From assembly GCA_903891415.1 (NCBI GenBank), contig CAITEH010000060.1, positions 1 through 32,060 of the forward strand: DNA of 32,060 nucleotides. The letters are read 5' to 3'. This stretch comes from Candidatus Firestoneibacteriota bacterium. GTDB lineage: Bacteria > Oederibacteriota > D2-FULL-39-29. The notes beneath the pieces were generated by a model. It saw only the letters and a list, made by a program, of their open reading frames with translations, did not search any database and was not told the origin of the DNA. Numbering within the stretch: position 1 is the stretch's first letter; every line of letters starts with the position of its first letter. This document shows, one piece after another, positions 16,081-23,499 of this stretch. Made by a program: the position numbers and the translations under genes.

Positions 16081-16395
16081 TGGCTGTTGGCAGGTAAATG
16101 ACCTGCCCCAAAACCTGTCCTGCATTCGTGCCCCCGCGTGAACAAAGGTTAACAGAGATCAAAAATGCCTTTATTTGTTCTATTAGTTTGGTCATTTTGT
16201 AAGGATTAATCTAAATAAGATTGAGCTGCCGCCAAAACATTGTAGTCTTCTCCAATTAATCATGCCTAATGGACTTGCGCTTAAACTTTAAATAATGCTA
16301 TAAATTGGTATAGGTAAATTATTAAGGGTAAACCTTTTTCCTTCCTGTTTCGTCAAAGAAGCATAAGTAAATATTTTATATGGGGGAATGAAAAG
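16081..16395. other. Gene-free 315-bp stretch with a small hairpin and a promoter-like site
   Basis: A perfect 7-bp hairpin at 16089-16107 (GGCAGGT, loop AAATG, ACCTGCC) follows the phosphatase stop. The phrase CTGCC-N-C-AAAAC occurs at 16102 and in a looser form near 16231, and again at 17990, so it may be a short dispersed repeat. A promoter candidate is listed separately. There is no ORF here that I would defend. Confidence 0.5.
16275..16304 (+). promoter_or_regulatory. Candidate promoter for the Lys-rich secreted protein
   Basis: TTGCGC (16275-16280), 18 nt, TATAAA (16299-16304). The -10 box is 5/6; the -35 is 4/6. The 5' leader to the ATG at 16396 would be about 85 nt. Confidence 0.35.
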
Positions 16396-16800
16396 ATGAA
16401 AAAAACACAGATTTTGATCGGAATGTTGGTAGCATTAGGAATAATATTTTACGGTGGTTCTTCATATGGAGCGGAAGGCAATGAAAAAGCTAAAGGATGC
16501 GCGGAAGTTCAATCCTTGAAGGCCAAAATCAAGGAAAAGAAAGAAGAGCGAAAAGCATTGAAGGACAAAATAAAGGCTGTCCGGGGAGAAAAGGCTAATA
16601 AGGGAAAGAAAGATGGAAAGAAAAAAGGTGAAAAAGATAAATTAACAGATGAGCAAAAAGCAGCCAAACTTGAAAAGTTGAAAGCAAAGAATCCTGAACT
16701 TTACAAGTTGATTACCGAAAAAATCCAACTGCGGAAAGACATTAAAGATCTTAAAGACGAATTAAAAACGGTAAAAGCCGCCTGCAAAGGGAAAAAGTAA
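16396..16800 (+). CDS. Small secreted Lys-rich coiled-coil protein
   Basis: 134 residues. A signal peptide (1-26, ending SYGAEG) precedes a mature protein of about 108 residues dominated by Lys, Glu and Ala, with long predicted helices (SLKAKIKEKKEERKALKDK and ITEKIQLRKDIKDLKDELK) separated by a KKGKKDGKKKGEKDK segment. One Cys sits near each end of the mature chain (CAEVQ and AACKGKK) and the two could pair. It has the charge of a DNA-, polysaccharide- or membrane-binding periplasmic protein, but no family is recognised. It has its own promoter candidate and a clear terminator, so it is probably monocistronic. Confidence 0.75.
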   Translation: MKKTQILIGMLVALGIIFYGGSSYGAEGNEKAKGCAEVQSLKAKIKEKKEERKALKDKIKAVRGEKANKGKKDGKKKGEKDKLTDEQKAAKLEKLKAKNPELYKLITEKIQLRKDIKDLKDELKTVKAACKGKK

Positions 16801-16835
16801 AGACAAGAAAATGAACTGTTAGTGAAGTGAAAGGT

Positions 16836-16869
16836 AAAAAGGCGTGGTATAAAGTAACCGCGCCTTTTT
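16836..16869 (+). terminator. Rho-independent terminator after the Lys-rich protein
   Basis: AAAAAGGCGTGGT (16836-16848) pairs with ACCGCGCCTTTTT (16857-16869) over an 8-nt loop; the only non-Watson-Crick pair is G-U. The 3' arm itself provides the T run. It starts 35 bp after the stop codon. Confidence 0.9.
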
Positions 16870-17052
16870 AATTATAACACTCGATGCGTGATCTGTTCCA
16901 AAACCAAATATAAGGGACACAGGCACCCTTTAGGTTGCAATACTTGTTTTGAATTGTCATAATAATAAATGGTAAGAACAGAGAGCGTAATATTCGTGAG
17001 GACAGCTTTATAAAGTAAGATATTTATCCCGCATATTGGAGAGGAAAAAAGG

Positions 17053-17919
17053 ATGTTCAAACATACCATTAAGCATATACCTGCAGGAAAAGTAAAACTT
17101 TCAAAAAGCTGCGAGCTGGTACAAACAATATATGATTTTAATATTTTCTATTTTTCATTCAGAGTTCTGAAATTTGCTGTGCTAGCCCTTTTTTATACGG
17201 TTATTTTAGCATTTCCGGTTTATGGCTGGGACCTTATCTGGGAGGATGATTTTTGCAAGGATGCGCCAGGGCTGCCGGACCCGGCTAAATGGAGTTATGA
17301 AAAAGGTTATCTTAGGAACAAAGAATTACAATTTTACACGGAAGGCAGGCTTGAGAATTCCCGGGTCGAGAACGGGATGCTGATAATTGAAGCCCGGAAA
17401 GATGATTACCAGGGACATAAATATACGGCTGCGAGCTTGATAACAAGGAATAAGTTCTCTTTTACCTACGGGCGGATAGAGATGCTGGCAAAGATACCAA
17501 AAGGAAAAGGTGTTTGGCCAGCGTTTTGGACACTCGGGACCGATAATAGGTGGCCGAAATGCGGGGAGATAGATGTTATGGAGTATGTCGGAAAGGAACC
17601 CGGGAAGATACACGGGACGATACATTGGGCTGACGGGGGGCATAAGCAGCGCGGAGAAAGCCTGGAACAGAAAGACCCGACCGCTGATTTTCATCTCTAT
17701 GCCGCTGAATGGTATCCGGACCGGATAGATTTCTTTTTTGATAAAATAAAATATTTTACGGCCCGGCTTAGTGACACGAAAAGCGGGTTTGACCACCCTC
17801 ATTATATCCTTGTTAATTTTGCTCTGGGCGGGTCCTGGGGTGGGACACTTGAAGACAGCATTCTTCCGCAGCAGTATCAGATCAAATATATAAAGGTATA
17901 TGCTGAGAAAAAATTCTAG
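17053..17919 (+). CDS. Exported GH16 family endo-beta-glucanase (laminarinase-like)
   Basis: 288 residues. The hydrophobic signal/anchor is not at the very N-terminus but at about 36-58 (LKFAVLALFYTVILAFPVYG), so the first 35 residues are either an N-in extension or a wrong start; no in-frame Met lies closer. The catalytic domain spans about 60-288. The GH16 active-site motif is GEIDVMEY, with nucleophile Glu172, Asp174 and acid/base Glu177. Aromatic substrate-cleft residues surround it (GVWPAFWTLG, HGTIHW). The C-terminus IKYIKVYAEKKF is the usual last GH16 strand. Likely substrates are beta-1,3- or mixed-linkage glucans. It is the last gene before the right repeat of the island. Confidence 0.9.
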   Translation: MFKHTIKHIPAGKVKLSKSCELVQTIYDFNIFYFSFRVLKFAVLALFYTVILAFPVYGWDLIWEDDFCKDAPGLPDPAKWSYEKGYLRNKELQFYTEGRLENSRVENGMLIIEARKDDYQGHKYTAASLITRNKFSFTYGRIEMLAKIPKGKGVWPAFWTLGTDNRWPKCGEIDVMEYVGKEPGKIHGTIHWADGGHKQRGESLEQKDPTADFHLYAAEWYPDRIDFFFDKIKYFTARLSDTKSGFDHPHYILVNFALGGSWGGTLEDSILPQQYQIKYIKVYAEKKF

Positions 17920-18048
17920 AAATACTATTGAACAGATATATAAAAGGCAGGGCCCTGTTTATTGTCAATAAAAAGACTGCCGAACTGATTGACCTGCCAC
18001 AAAACATTGTCGCCTTATTCAAGTAGTCCACTAAATCGGGGGAGTATC
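17920..18048. other. Intergenic right end of the island
   Basis: Contains a 10-bp palindrome CAGGGCCCTG at 17948-17957 and a GACCTGCCACAAAAC sequence resembling 16101-16115. No gene is seen. Confidence 0.45.
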
Positions 18049-18207
18049 ACTTAACCTAAAGTGGAAAAATCTCGACTTTTTAAGGGATTTATTGTATATT
18101 GATGCTACACTTTATATATTATCAGCTATCAGCAATTGAAAATCGACAATAGAAAATAGATTGAAAAGCCGGGGTGGTGAAACTGGTAGACACAAGGGAC
18201 TTAAAAT
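18049..18207 (+). repeat. Right copy of 159-bp direct repeat (tRNA-Leu promoter and 5' half)
   Basis: Gap-free match to 10201-10359 (152/159), with the final 80 bases identical. Here the sequence continues into the intact tRNA, so this copy supplies the functional promoter and 5' half of the gene. Confidence 0.95.
18092..18120 (+). promoter_or_regulatory. Promoter of tRNA-Leu
   Basis: TTGTAT (18092-18097), 17 nt, TATATT (18115-18120; 5/6 to consensus). The start would be near 18127, leaving a leader of about 40 nt before the mature 5' end. The same boxes are conserved in the left repeat despite nearby substitutions, which supports them. Confidence 0.5.
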
Positions 18208-18254
18208 CCCTCGGTCGCAAGATCATGACGGTTCGATTCCGTCCCCCGGCACCA
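18168..18254 (+). tRNA. tRNA-Leu, anticodon UAA
   Basis: 87 nt with encoded CCA. Acceptor GCCGGGG pairs with CCCCGGC (18244-18250), the discriminator is A (18251) and CCA is 18252-18254. The anticodon stem is AGGGA/TCCCT with loop CTTAAAA (18200-18206), anticodon TAA at 18202-18204. A long variable arm (CGGTCGCAAGATC region) marks it as class II, and the T arm contains GGTTCGATTCC. This fits tRNA-Leu(UAA). Confidence 0.96.
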
Positions 18255-18369
18255 AATTAGCGAAATGGAATGAAGAATGAAGGCATTTGAATAACCCGCT
18301 GTTTATTTGTAGGGCTTCTTTTTCCGGCAAACCTTAACAAATATAACTCTTTTTGAGCTTTTTAAAAAA

Positions 18370-18378
18370 TGGTATAAT
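18370..18378 (+). promoter_or_regulatory. Extended -10 promoter for the YbjN-like gene
   Basis: TGGTATAAT (TG-N-TATAAT, perfect -10 at 18373-18378). Upstream T-rich sequence gives only a weak -35, as is common with extended -10 promoters. The ATG at 18422 lies about 44 nt downstream. Confidence 0.55.
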
Positions 18379-18421
18379 AATTTTATCTGAAAAGAGTTAA
18401 AAATTGCCCGGGAGGTTTGTA

Positions 18422-19255
18422 ATGGAAGCGGAAAATCCCAAGAAAGAATCAAATGAAGTAATAAAAGCCAAGGGTACCTGTAAACAGTTCATCAAACAAC
18501 AGGGGCTGACCCTGGAGCAGTGCATGTTAACCGGCCCTGATGGAAACCTTGTTTTCAAGCTGAACTATTCTCTGCCAAACAATAAAGAAAAAACCTTGAT
18601 CCATTTCAGCGTAATTCCCGCTAAAAGCAAAGAGGTACAGGACAAGATGCTGGTTTGGTCGTATATTGCGGCGCTTGAAAATATTCCTGTTCAAAGCAGG
18701 CTTGAATTTTATAAAGAAGTGCTGGAACTAAATCATGGCTCAGATACTGCCTGGGCCGGACTTTCAAAAGATAATAAAATAACTGTGAAGTCAGAAAGGA
18801 TGATAAAAGGAATTGATATTGACGAATTAACTGATATGATCAAGATGACGGCAAAACTTGCCCAGGAACTGAGAGGCAATATCTGTGTTGTGCACGGAGT
18901 AAAAACGATAATTGAAGAGGATGCCCCGGAGATCAGCCGTCCCGGTTCAAATGAAACTCAACCGGCGGCATACGCTTTATTGCTGGGCAAACTGCAAAAA
19001 AAAGTTATGGAAACCGCCTCCTCCTGCAAATCGTTCCTTTTTAACAGAGACTACAAGCAGTGCAGTAAGATCTATTTTAAGGATGCCTATGAACTTCTGG
19101 AGATCATAAAAAAAGGCGGCTCGGGAGACAGCGTTATAGAAACAATAAAAGAAGATCTGGAAAGAGCTATAGCCGACCTTCCGTATTTTCCGGATAATCA
19201 AAAAAAATATGAAATGCTGCATGAAGTTTTTCAGAAGATATTGAACGCCAGGTAA
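18422..19255 (+). CDS. YbjN/type III chaperone-like protein with helical C-terminal domain
   Basis: 277 residues from the ATG at 18422 behind GGGAGG (an in-frame TTG at 18404 has no ribosome site). No signal peptide, so cytoplasmic. Residues about 15-160 look like a YbjN/CesT-type alpha-beta fold: a strand pair around LVFKLNYSL and LIHFSVIPA, then LEFYKEVLELNHG, TAWAGLSKDNKITVKSERM, and the closing helix DIDELTDMIKMTAKLAQEL. The C-terminal 100 residues are helical, with a Cys pair (SCKSFLFNRDYKQC). YbjN-like proteins often act as protein-binding chaperones or regulators; the partner here is unknown. It is the first gene right of the tRNA. Confidence 0.55.
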   Translation: MEAENPKKESNEVIKAKGTCKQFIKQQGLTLEQCMLTGPDGNLVFKLNYSLPNNKEKTLIHFSVIPAKSKEVQDKMLVWSYIAALENIPVQSRLEFYKEVLELNHGSDTAWAGLSKDNKITVKSERMIKGIDIDELTDMIKMTAKLAQELRGNICVVHGVKTIIEEDAPEISRPGSNETQPAAYALLLGKLQKKVMETASSCKSFLFNRDYKQCSKIYFKDAYELLEIIKKGGSGDSVIETIKEDLERAIADLPYFPDNQKKYEMLHEVFQKILNAR

Positions 19256-19298
19256 AAGGCGGTTTTTTTGATATAGAAGCTTTTTGAGGGAGGCTAAG

Positions 19299-20450
19299 AT
19301 GCGTAAAACCTTCAAACCGGTCGTTTTGTTTTTGGTTCTTTGCGGTATTTTTTTGGCCGCGGATGTGAAGATCGGCAAGGATCAGGAAATATTGCTTGAC
19401 GGCAAACCGTTTTTCCCCCTGGCGACCTGGCTGCAGCCCGGTAAGAACATTGACAAGAACAAGGAACTGGGTATAAATGTGTTTATGGGGCACGAAGCAG
19501 CGCACGAGTCACCCCTGGAATATCTTAATGCCTGCGCGGCAAAGAAAGTCTACGCGGGAATAAGTTTTTGGGAACTTTCAGAGCAGGAAATTAAAAATAT
19601 AAAAGACCATCCTGCACTTTTTGAGTGGGTCATGCCGGATGAACCCGACCAGTATAGCGAGAAAAGAAAAGGGCCGATAAATACACCGGAAGAACTTATG
19701 ACAAAATACCGGTGGCTTAAGACGCTGGATCCGCTGCATCCTACTGACGGTGGTTTTACCCAGTTCTGGGTTAAAAACTCTCCCCAGGTAAAGCCTGCTC
19801 TCTTCCCTGAGTTTATCAAAGCCATCGACATACTCGGCTTTGATATTTATCCGTGCAACAACGGAGAGCCGAAGACCTTATATTTTTTAGCCCGGGGACT
19901 GAAAAAACTAAGCAAGCTTGACGGGAATTCAAAACCGCACAGCGTCTTTCTGGAATGCAATGCTTTTAATAATAAAACCAAAGGCCAGAGGGCGCCTACA
20001 CCCGCGGAGTTACGTGCCGAGGTATGGATGTGCATTGTTCACGGCGCGCATGCCCTGGGATATTTTACGCATTCCTGGATTCCTTCCTACAACCAGTTTT
20101 CTGTGCCGGAGGATATTAAGAACGAAATTAAAAATATTAACAGGCAGATCACGGAACTTGCTCCCGTGATCCTCAGCCCGGATTCAAAAATAGAAGTTAA
20201 AACAAGCTCCAGAAATGACAGCGGTTTGGATATTGCGGTTCTTATTAAGGAAACTAAAGGGAAAATATATATCTTTACTTCTAATATCAGGAACAACAGG
20301 GGAGAGGCGGAGCTCAATATTGCCGGTCAAAGTGACGGGGAAGTGGAGGTCTACGAGGAAGGCAACAGAAAAATTACAATGAAAGACGGCAAATTTGTTG
20401 ACACGTTCAAAGAGTTTGAACCGCATATTTACATTATAAATAAAAAATGA
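19299..20450 (+). CDS. Exported (beta/alpha)8-barrel glycoside-hydrolase-like protein
   Basis: 383 residues from the ATG at 19299 (GGGAGG upstream; the TTG at 19284 is rejected). The signal peptide covers 1-21 (ending FLAAD). The opening strand pair, ILLDGKPFFPLATWLQPG, is the standard start of GH2/GH42-like barrel proteins. Candidate catalytic acids are Glu115 in WVMPDEPDQ (end of a barrel strand) and Glu219 in VFLECNAF. A barrel-like HGAHALGYFTHSW motif follows, then a small C-terminal beta domain (about 285-383). I cannot assign a numbered GH family. It heads a run of four carbohydrate genes with intergenic gaps of 36, 14 and 134 bp. Confidence 0.65.
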   Translation: MRKTFKPVVLFLVLCGIFLAADVKIGKDQEILLDGKPFFPLATWLQPGKNIDKNKELGINVFMGHEAAHESPLEYLNACAAKKVYAGISFWELSEQEIKNIKDHPALFEWVMPDEPDQYSEKRKGPINTPEELMTKYRWLKTLDPLHPTDGGFTQFWVKNSPQVKPALFPEFIKAIDILGFDIYPCNNGEPKTLYFLARGLKKLSKLDGNSKPHSVFLECNAFNNKTKGQRAPTPAELRAEVWMCIVHGAHALGYFTHSWIPSYNQFSVPEDIKNEIKNINRQITELAPVILSPDSKIEVKTSSRNDSGLDIAVLIKETKGKIYIFTSNIRNNRGEAELNIAGQSDGEVEVYEEGNRKITMKDGKFVDTFKEFEPHIYIINKK

Positions 20451-20486
20451 AGGTGGATGATAAAAATAAAAGGACGTGGAGAAAGA

Positions 20487-22433
20487 ATGTTTAGAGAATT
20501 CAAAATACCGGTCGTTTTTTTCTTGAGTATAAATCTTTTCTTCGCGGCAGAGACCGGGACAGAAAACAGTAAAGACCTGGAAAAAATGTTCCCAACCAAT
20601 CTTGAAGAGCTTGGGTTGGCAGACACTCCCCGGCTCCAAGCCGCAATTTATTACATTGATTTTGACGGCGGAGCCGACAGCAATAACGGCCTGGCTCCCG
20701 CAGCGGCCTTCAAGCACAGCCCCGGAGATCCTGAGGCAAAGGAAAAAGCGGCAGAAGTTAAATTGCGGCCGGGAGATACCGTTCTTTTCAAAGGTGGAGT
20801 GGTTTATCGCGGCAATATTACGGCGCAGTACTCCGGGTCGGAAGCAAACCCGATAGTATATAACGGGAATAGCAAAGCGAATTTTGGCACGGGCCGCGCC
20901 ATCGTTGACGGTTCAGAGCCGCTTACCGGCTGGAAGAAATGCGTTTCCGAAAAAGAGTGCGACGGTAATCCAAATTGGAACAATATCTGGTGGACCGAAG
21001 TACCTTTTCCTGTTCCTGATCCCATGGCCGCCAATCTGTATGAAGCCGGAGAACCTCTTGAAGTGGCGGAGGATCCGAAGCCCAAGTATCTGTATTGGCC
21101 TGATCCGTTCAATGAGGCGGAGTATTTTGGTTTTGATGTCAACCTGACGACCAGCACGAGTATTCAAGACGAAAAGCATCTTCTCCAAACGGATCCCCGC
21201 GCCTGGGATGGCGGAGTTGTTCTGATACGCTCTACGGACTATTGGGTGAACTTCAAGGTTACTGGCTTTGATCCGGCTCTCCATAAGATCACTTTCCCGG
21301 AGTTTAAGGATATTCTCGCCAAAGGGATGCGGAGAAATTCCAGGGGCGAGGGATATTACGCCATGATGAATGCCGTTGTTATCCTGAAATATCCGGGCCA
21401 GTATGTTGTTAAAAGCGGGGAAAAGAAGTCAACGATCTATTTGTGGCCGCTCAAGAATAACGCCGCGCCTGAAGGCATAACGATAACCAGAAGACGGTGC
21501 GGTTTTAACCCCAACGGGCAAAGCAACCTGACCATAGAAGGTTTTGTGATCCAAAAGTTCGTAAGTCCCCGTGGTCCGGGCGGTGGAGGAATAATAGACC
21601 TGGAAAGAAAACAGAACGGCGGCCTGGTTATTCGGGATAATATTATAACTCGCTGCAATAAGACCCTTACTTCGGGAAAATTCGGCGTGATCTTTCTTAC
21701 CGGACAAAAAGGTTCACTGGTTGAAAAAAACCAGATCTACGATAATCGGGATAGTGTCGGTGTCGAGATAGAATACGGCACGGGGCATATTATCAAGGAC
21801 AATTTGATTTGCAGGAATGGAGGTGTATGCATCCTTCTCTGGGTAAACTCAAAAGACTGCCAAGTCATCGGTAACACCATTAAAGACAATAATCCGGAAC
21901 ACCTTGACGCGCATTCCCCGGTAGGGATTCTTGTGTATAAGGGATGCTCCAATATTTTGATAAAAGGGAACCTGGTGGTTAATAACGGCCAGCGCCCTCT
22001 GGCGCTATATTCCCCGGATTCCGATATAACAATTGCCTGCAATGTGTTCCGCCACAAAGGGCCTTACGTAATGGAAGGTTTCGGTGATTGCAAAAACGTA
22101 AGCATATATAATAACGTTACTGTCTGTGATAATCCAAACGGCAGGATTTTTCAGATGGGTATTAAGGCGGTAAAAGAAAATAATATTTATGTTGCCAGTG
22201 AAAATAAACAAGATAAAGGCGCCGGTTACAAACTGGATGACGGGCACAATCTCTATCTTGCCCCGGGTGATATGAATAGTATATTTACAGATCCGGAGCA
22301 TCAGGATTTCACCTTAAAAAGAGGAAGCCCGGCCATAGGTGCCGGTATCGCCAACGGGATAAATGAAGACGCAGCCGGAAAGCGGTTCGGCAAAGTTCCG
22401 GATATCGGAGCTTTTGTCTATATTGACAGGTAA
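20487..22433 (+). CDS. Exported right-handed parallel beta-helix protein, putative polysaccharide lyase/hydrolase
   Basis: 648 residues from the ATG at 20487, which has GGAG 5-8 bp upstream and gives a clean signal peptide (to about 21, FFAAE); the ATG at 20457 would put ten charged residues ahead of it. The mature N-terminus has the YYIDFDGGADSNNGLAP start typical of DUF1565-like beta-helix proteins, followed by LRPGDTVLFKGGVYRG-type coils. Residues about 355-600 contain regular PbH1-type rungs rich in Asn (ngl-VIRDNIITRC, SLVEKNQIYDN, HIIKDNLICRN, CQVIGNTIKDN, ILIKGNLVVNN). Such proteins are lyases or hydrolases on uronate-rich polymers, or sometimes adhesins; catalytic residues cannot be fixed here. 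Confidence 0.8.
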   Translation: MFREFKIPVVFFLSINLFFAAETGTENSKDLEKMFPTNLEELGLADTPRLQAAIYYIDFDGGADSNNGLAPAAAFKHSPGDPEAKEKAAEVKLRPGDTVLFKGGVVYRGNITAQYSGSEANPIVYNGNSKANFGTGRAIVDGSEPLTGWKKCVSEKECDGNPNWNNIWWTEVPFPVPDPMAANLYEAGEPLEVAEDPKPKYLYWPDPFNEAEYFGFDVNLTTSTSIQDEKHLLQTDPRAWDGGVVLIRSTDYWVNFKVTGFDPALHKITFPEFKDILAKGMRRNSRGEGYYAMMNAVVILKYPGQYVVKSGEKKSTIYLWPLKNNAAPEGITITRRRCGFNPNGQSNLTIEGFVIQKFVSPRGPGGGGIIDLERKQNGGLVIRDNIITRCNKTLTSGKFGVIFLTGQKGSLVEKNQIYDNRDSVGVEIEYGTGHIIKDNLICRNGGVCILLWVNSKDCQVIGNTIKDNNPEHLDAHSPVGILVYKGCSNILIKGNLVVNNGQRPLALYSPDSDITIACNVFRHKGPYVMEGFGDCKNVSIYNNVTVCDNPNGRIFQMGIKAVKENNIYVASENKQDKGAGYKLDDGHNLYLAPGDMNSIFTDPEHQDFTLKRGSPAIGAGIANGINEDAAGKRFGKVPDIGAFVYIDR

Positions 22434-22447
22434 AGAGAGGAGGAAAA

Positions 22448-23365
22448 ATGAGAGTACCGGGAAAGCTTGGCCTACTGGCCGTAGTATTTGTTGTCTGTTC
22501 TCTGGCGGGAGAAATATACTGCAAAGACGCCGAAGCGGCAAAGAATTCCGAACCGATCTATGTCGGCGCCTATTCCGTCGATCATGAATATAATATTGTG
22601 ACCGATGAATGCCTGAAGATCTTGAGCACGAAAAAAATATTATACGGGAGCAGGTCCTGGGGTTTGGTTATCGGGTCCTATGTTTCAAGACAAACAAAGA
22701 TTAAATGGGAAGGGACCGGCAGTAAAAGAGTCAACTCCAAGGATATGGTCCTGCCCGCGGATGTATTCAAAGAGCCAAAGATCTTAAACTTTATTTTTGA
22801 CGCGGTCCCGAAAAGATGGTTATTTATTGATGACTTCTTGAGGAAGGAACCCTGGAATTTCGGAAAAAAAATAGACGGGGCTTTACAAACGCTGTATTAT
22901 ACCGGGGATAAAGAAGATATGGCCGATTCCTATTTCCCGGCGCTTGATGCGCTGGTCAAGGATTTTCCAAATGTCAAATTTGCCGTTGCCACCCATGATA
23001 TTAATGCTGACGGCATGGCTCTAAACGGCAAGGTTCAAAAAGAAGACAGTGATTGGAATATCCGCGGAGGGGATTATAGCGAGCGGGTCATTAAAACCTA
23101 TTATGGAAAACTTCCGATATTTGATATGCGCGACATTGTTTCCACCAGGCCGGACGGCACGGTCTGTTCTTTCCAGCATAACGGCAAGACTTACAGGAAA
23201 ATGTGCCGTGAGTATAATGTCGAAAAAGGGGATCTGATCCATCCGAATACCCCGGAAGGGCAGGCCAGAATGGGAAAGGGCTTCCTGATATTGCTTACAA
23301 AAATGTTCTGCGGGGACAAGATCCCGAAAAACTTAAATACCCCGAAACCGGAAATATTAAAATGA
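22448..23365 (+). CDS. Exported SGNH-hydrolase-like protein, putative carbohydrate esterase
   Basis: 305 residues with a strong ribosome site (AGGAGG). Signal peptide about 1-25 (ending EIYCK; Cys17 or Cys25 could be a lipidation or disulfide cysteine). Block I is probably ILYGSRSWG (Ser68 or Ser70). The C-terminal catalytic pair is GDLIHPN (Asp262, His265), the classic DxxH of block V, followed by a terminal helix. The middle (LNFIFDAVPKRW, DFPNVKFAVATHDIN) shows the alternating strands of the SGNH fold. It would remove acetyl or other ester groups from polysaccharide released by the neighbouring exported enzymes. Confidence 0.7.
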   Translation: MRVPGKLGLLAVVFVVCSLAGEIYCKDAEAAKNSEPIYVGAYSVDHEYNIVTDECLKILSTKKILYGSRSWGLVIGSYVSRQTKIKWEGTGSKRVNSKDMVLPADVFKEPKILNFIFDAVPKRWLFIDDFLRKEPWNFGKKIDGALQTLYYTGDKEDMADSYFPALDALVKDFPNVKFAVATHDINADGMALNGKVQKEDSDWNIRGGDYSERVIKTYYGKLPIFDMRDIVSTRPDGTVCSFQHNGKTYRKMCREYNVEKGDLIHPNTPEGQARMGKGFLILLTKMFCGDKIPKNLNTPKPEILK

Positions 23366-23499
23366 ACGCGTAGTTTTATGGCTCCGGCCGGTTTTTTCCT
23401 GTGCATCAGGGATAGCGAAGGTTTTCAAATTTAACTTCCGGAAAGGCCGGCGGGGCATACAGTATCTGCCTGTTTATAGAGAACTGTTTCAGGAGGTAT

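Larger units (their letters stand above)
10360..18207. mobile_element. Putative genomic island inserted in the anticodon region of tRNA-Leu(UAA)
   Basis: The segment lies between a 5' half-tRNA (10320-10359) and an intact tRNA-Leu (18168-18254), with 159-bp direct repeats at both borders; the repeat period is 7848 bp. The sharp border at the anticodon loop is what tyrosine-recombinase integration into a tRNA would leave. Here the element's right end supplies the promoter and 5' half, not the usual 3' half. Cargo: an ABC/FtsX metal-type operon, a phosphatase, a Lys-rich secreted protein and a GH16 enzyme. No integrase, transposase or replication gene is visible, so the element is either degenerate or mobilised in trans. 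Unequal duplication is the alternative explanation. Confidence 0.6.

Noticed and set aside
17326-17802. 158-aa minus-strand frame over the GH16 gene
   Set aside because: Fully contained in, and antisense to, a gene with catalytic motifs; composition shows no domain.
23381-23397. GCTCCGGCCGG followed by T6 after the SGNH gene
   Set aside because: T run is good, but the palindrome CCGGCCGG cannot form a hairpin of useful size; left out as a terminator.
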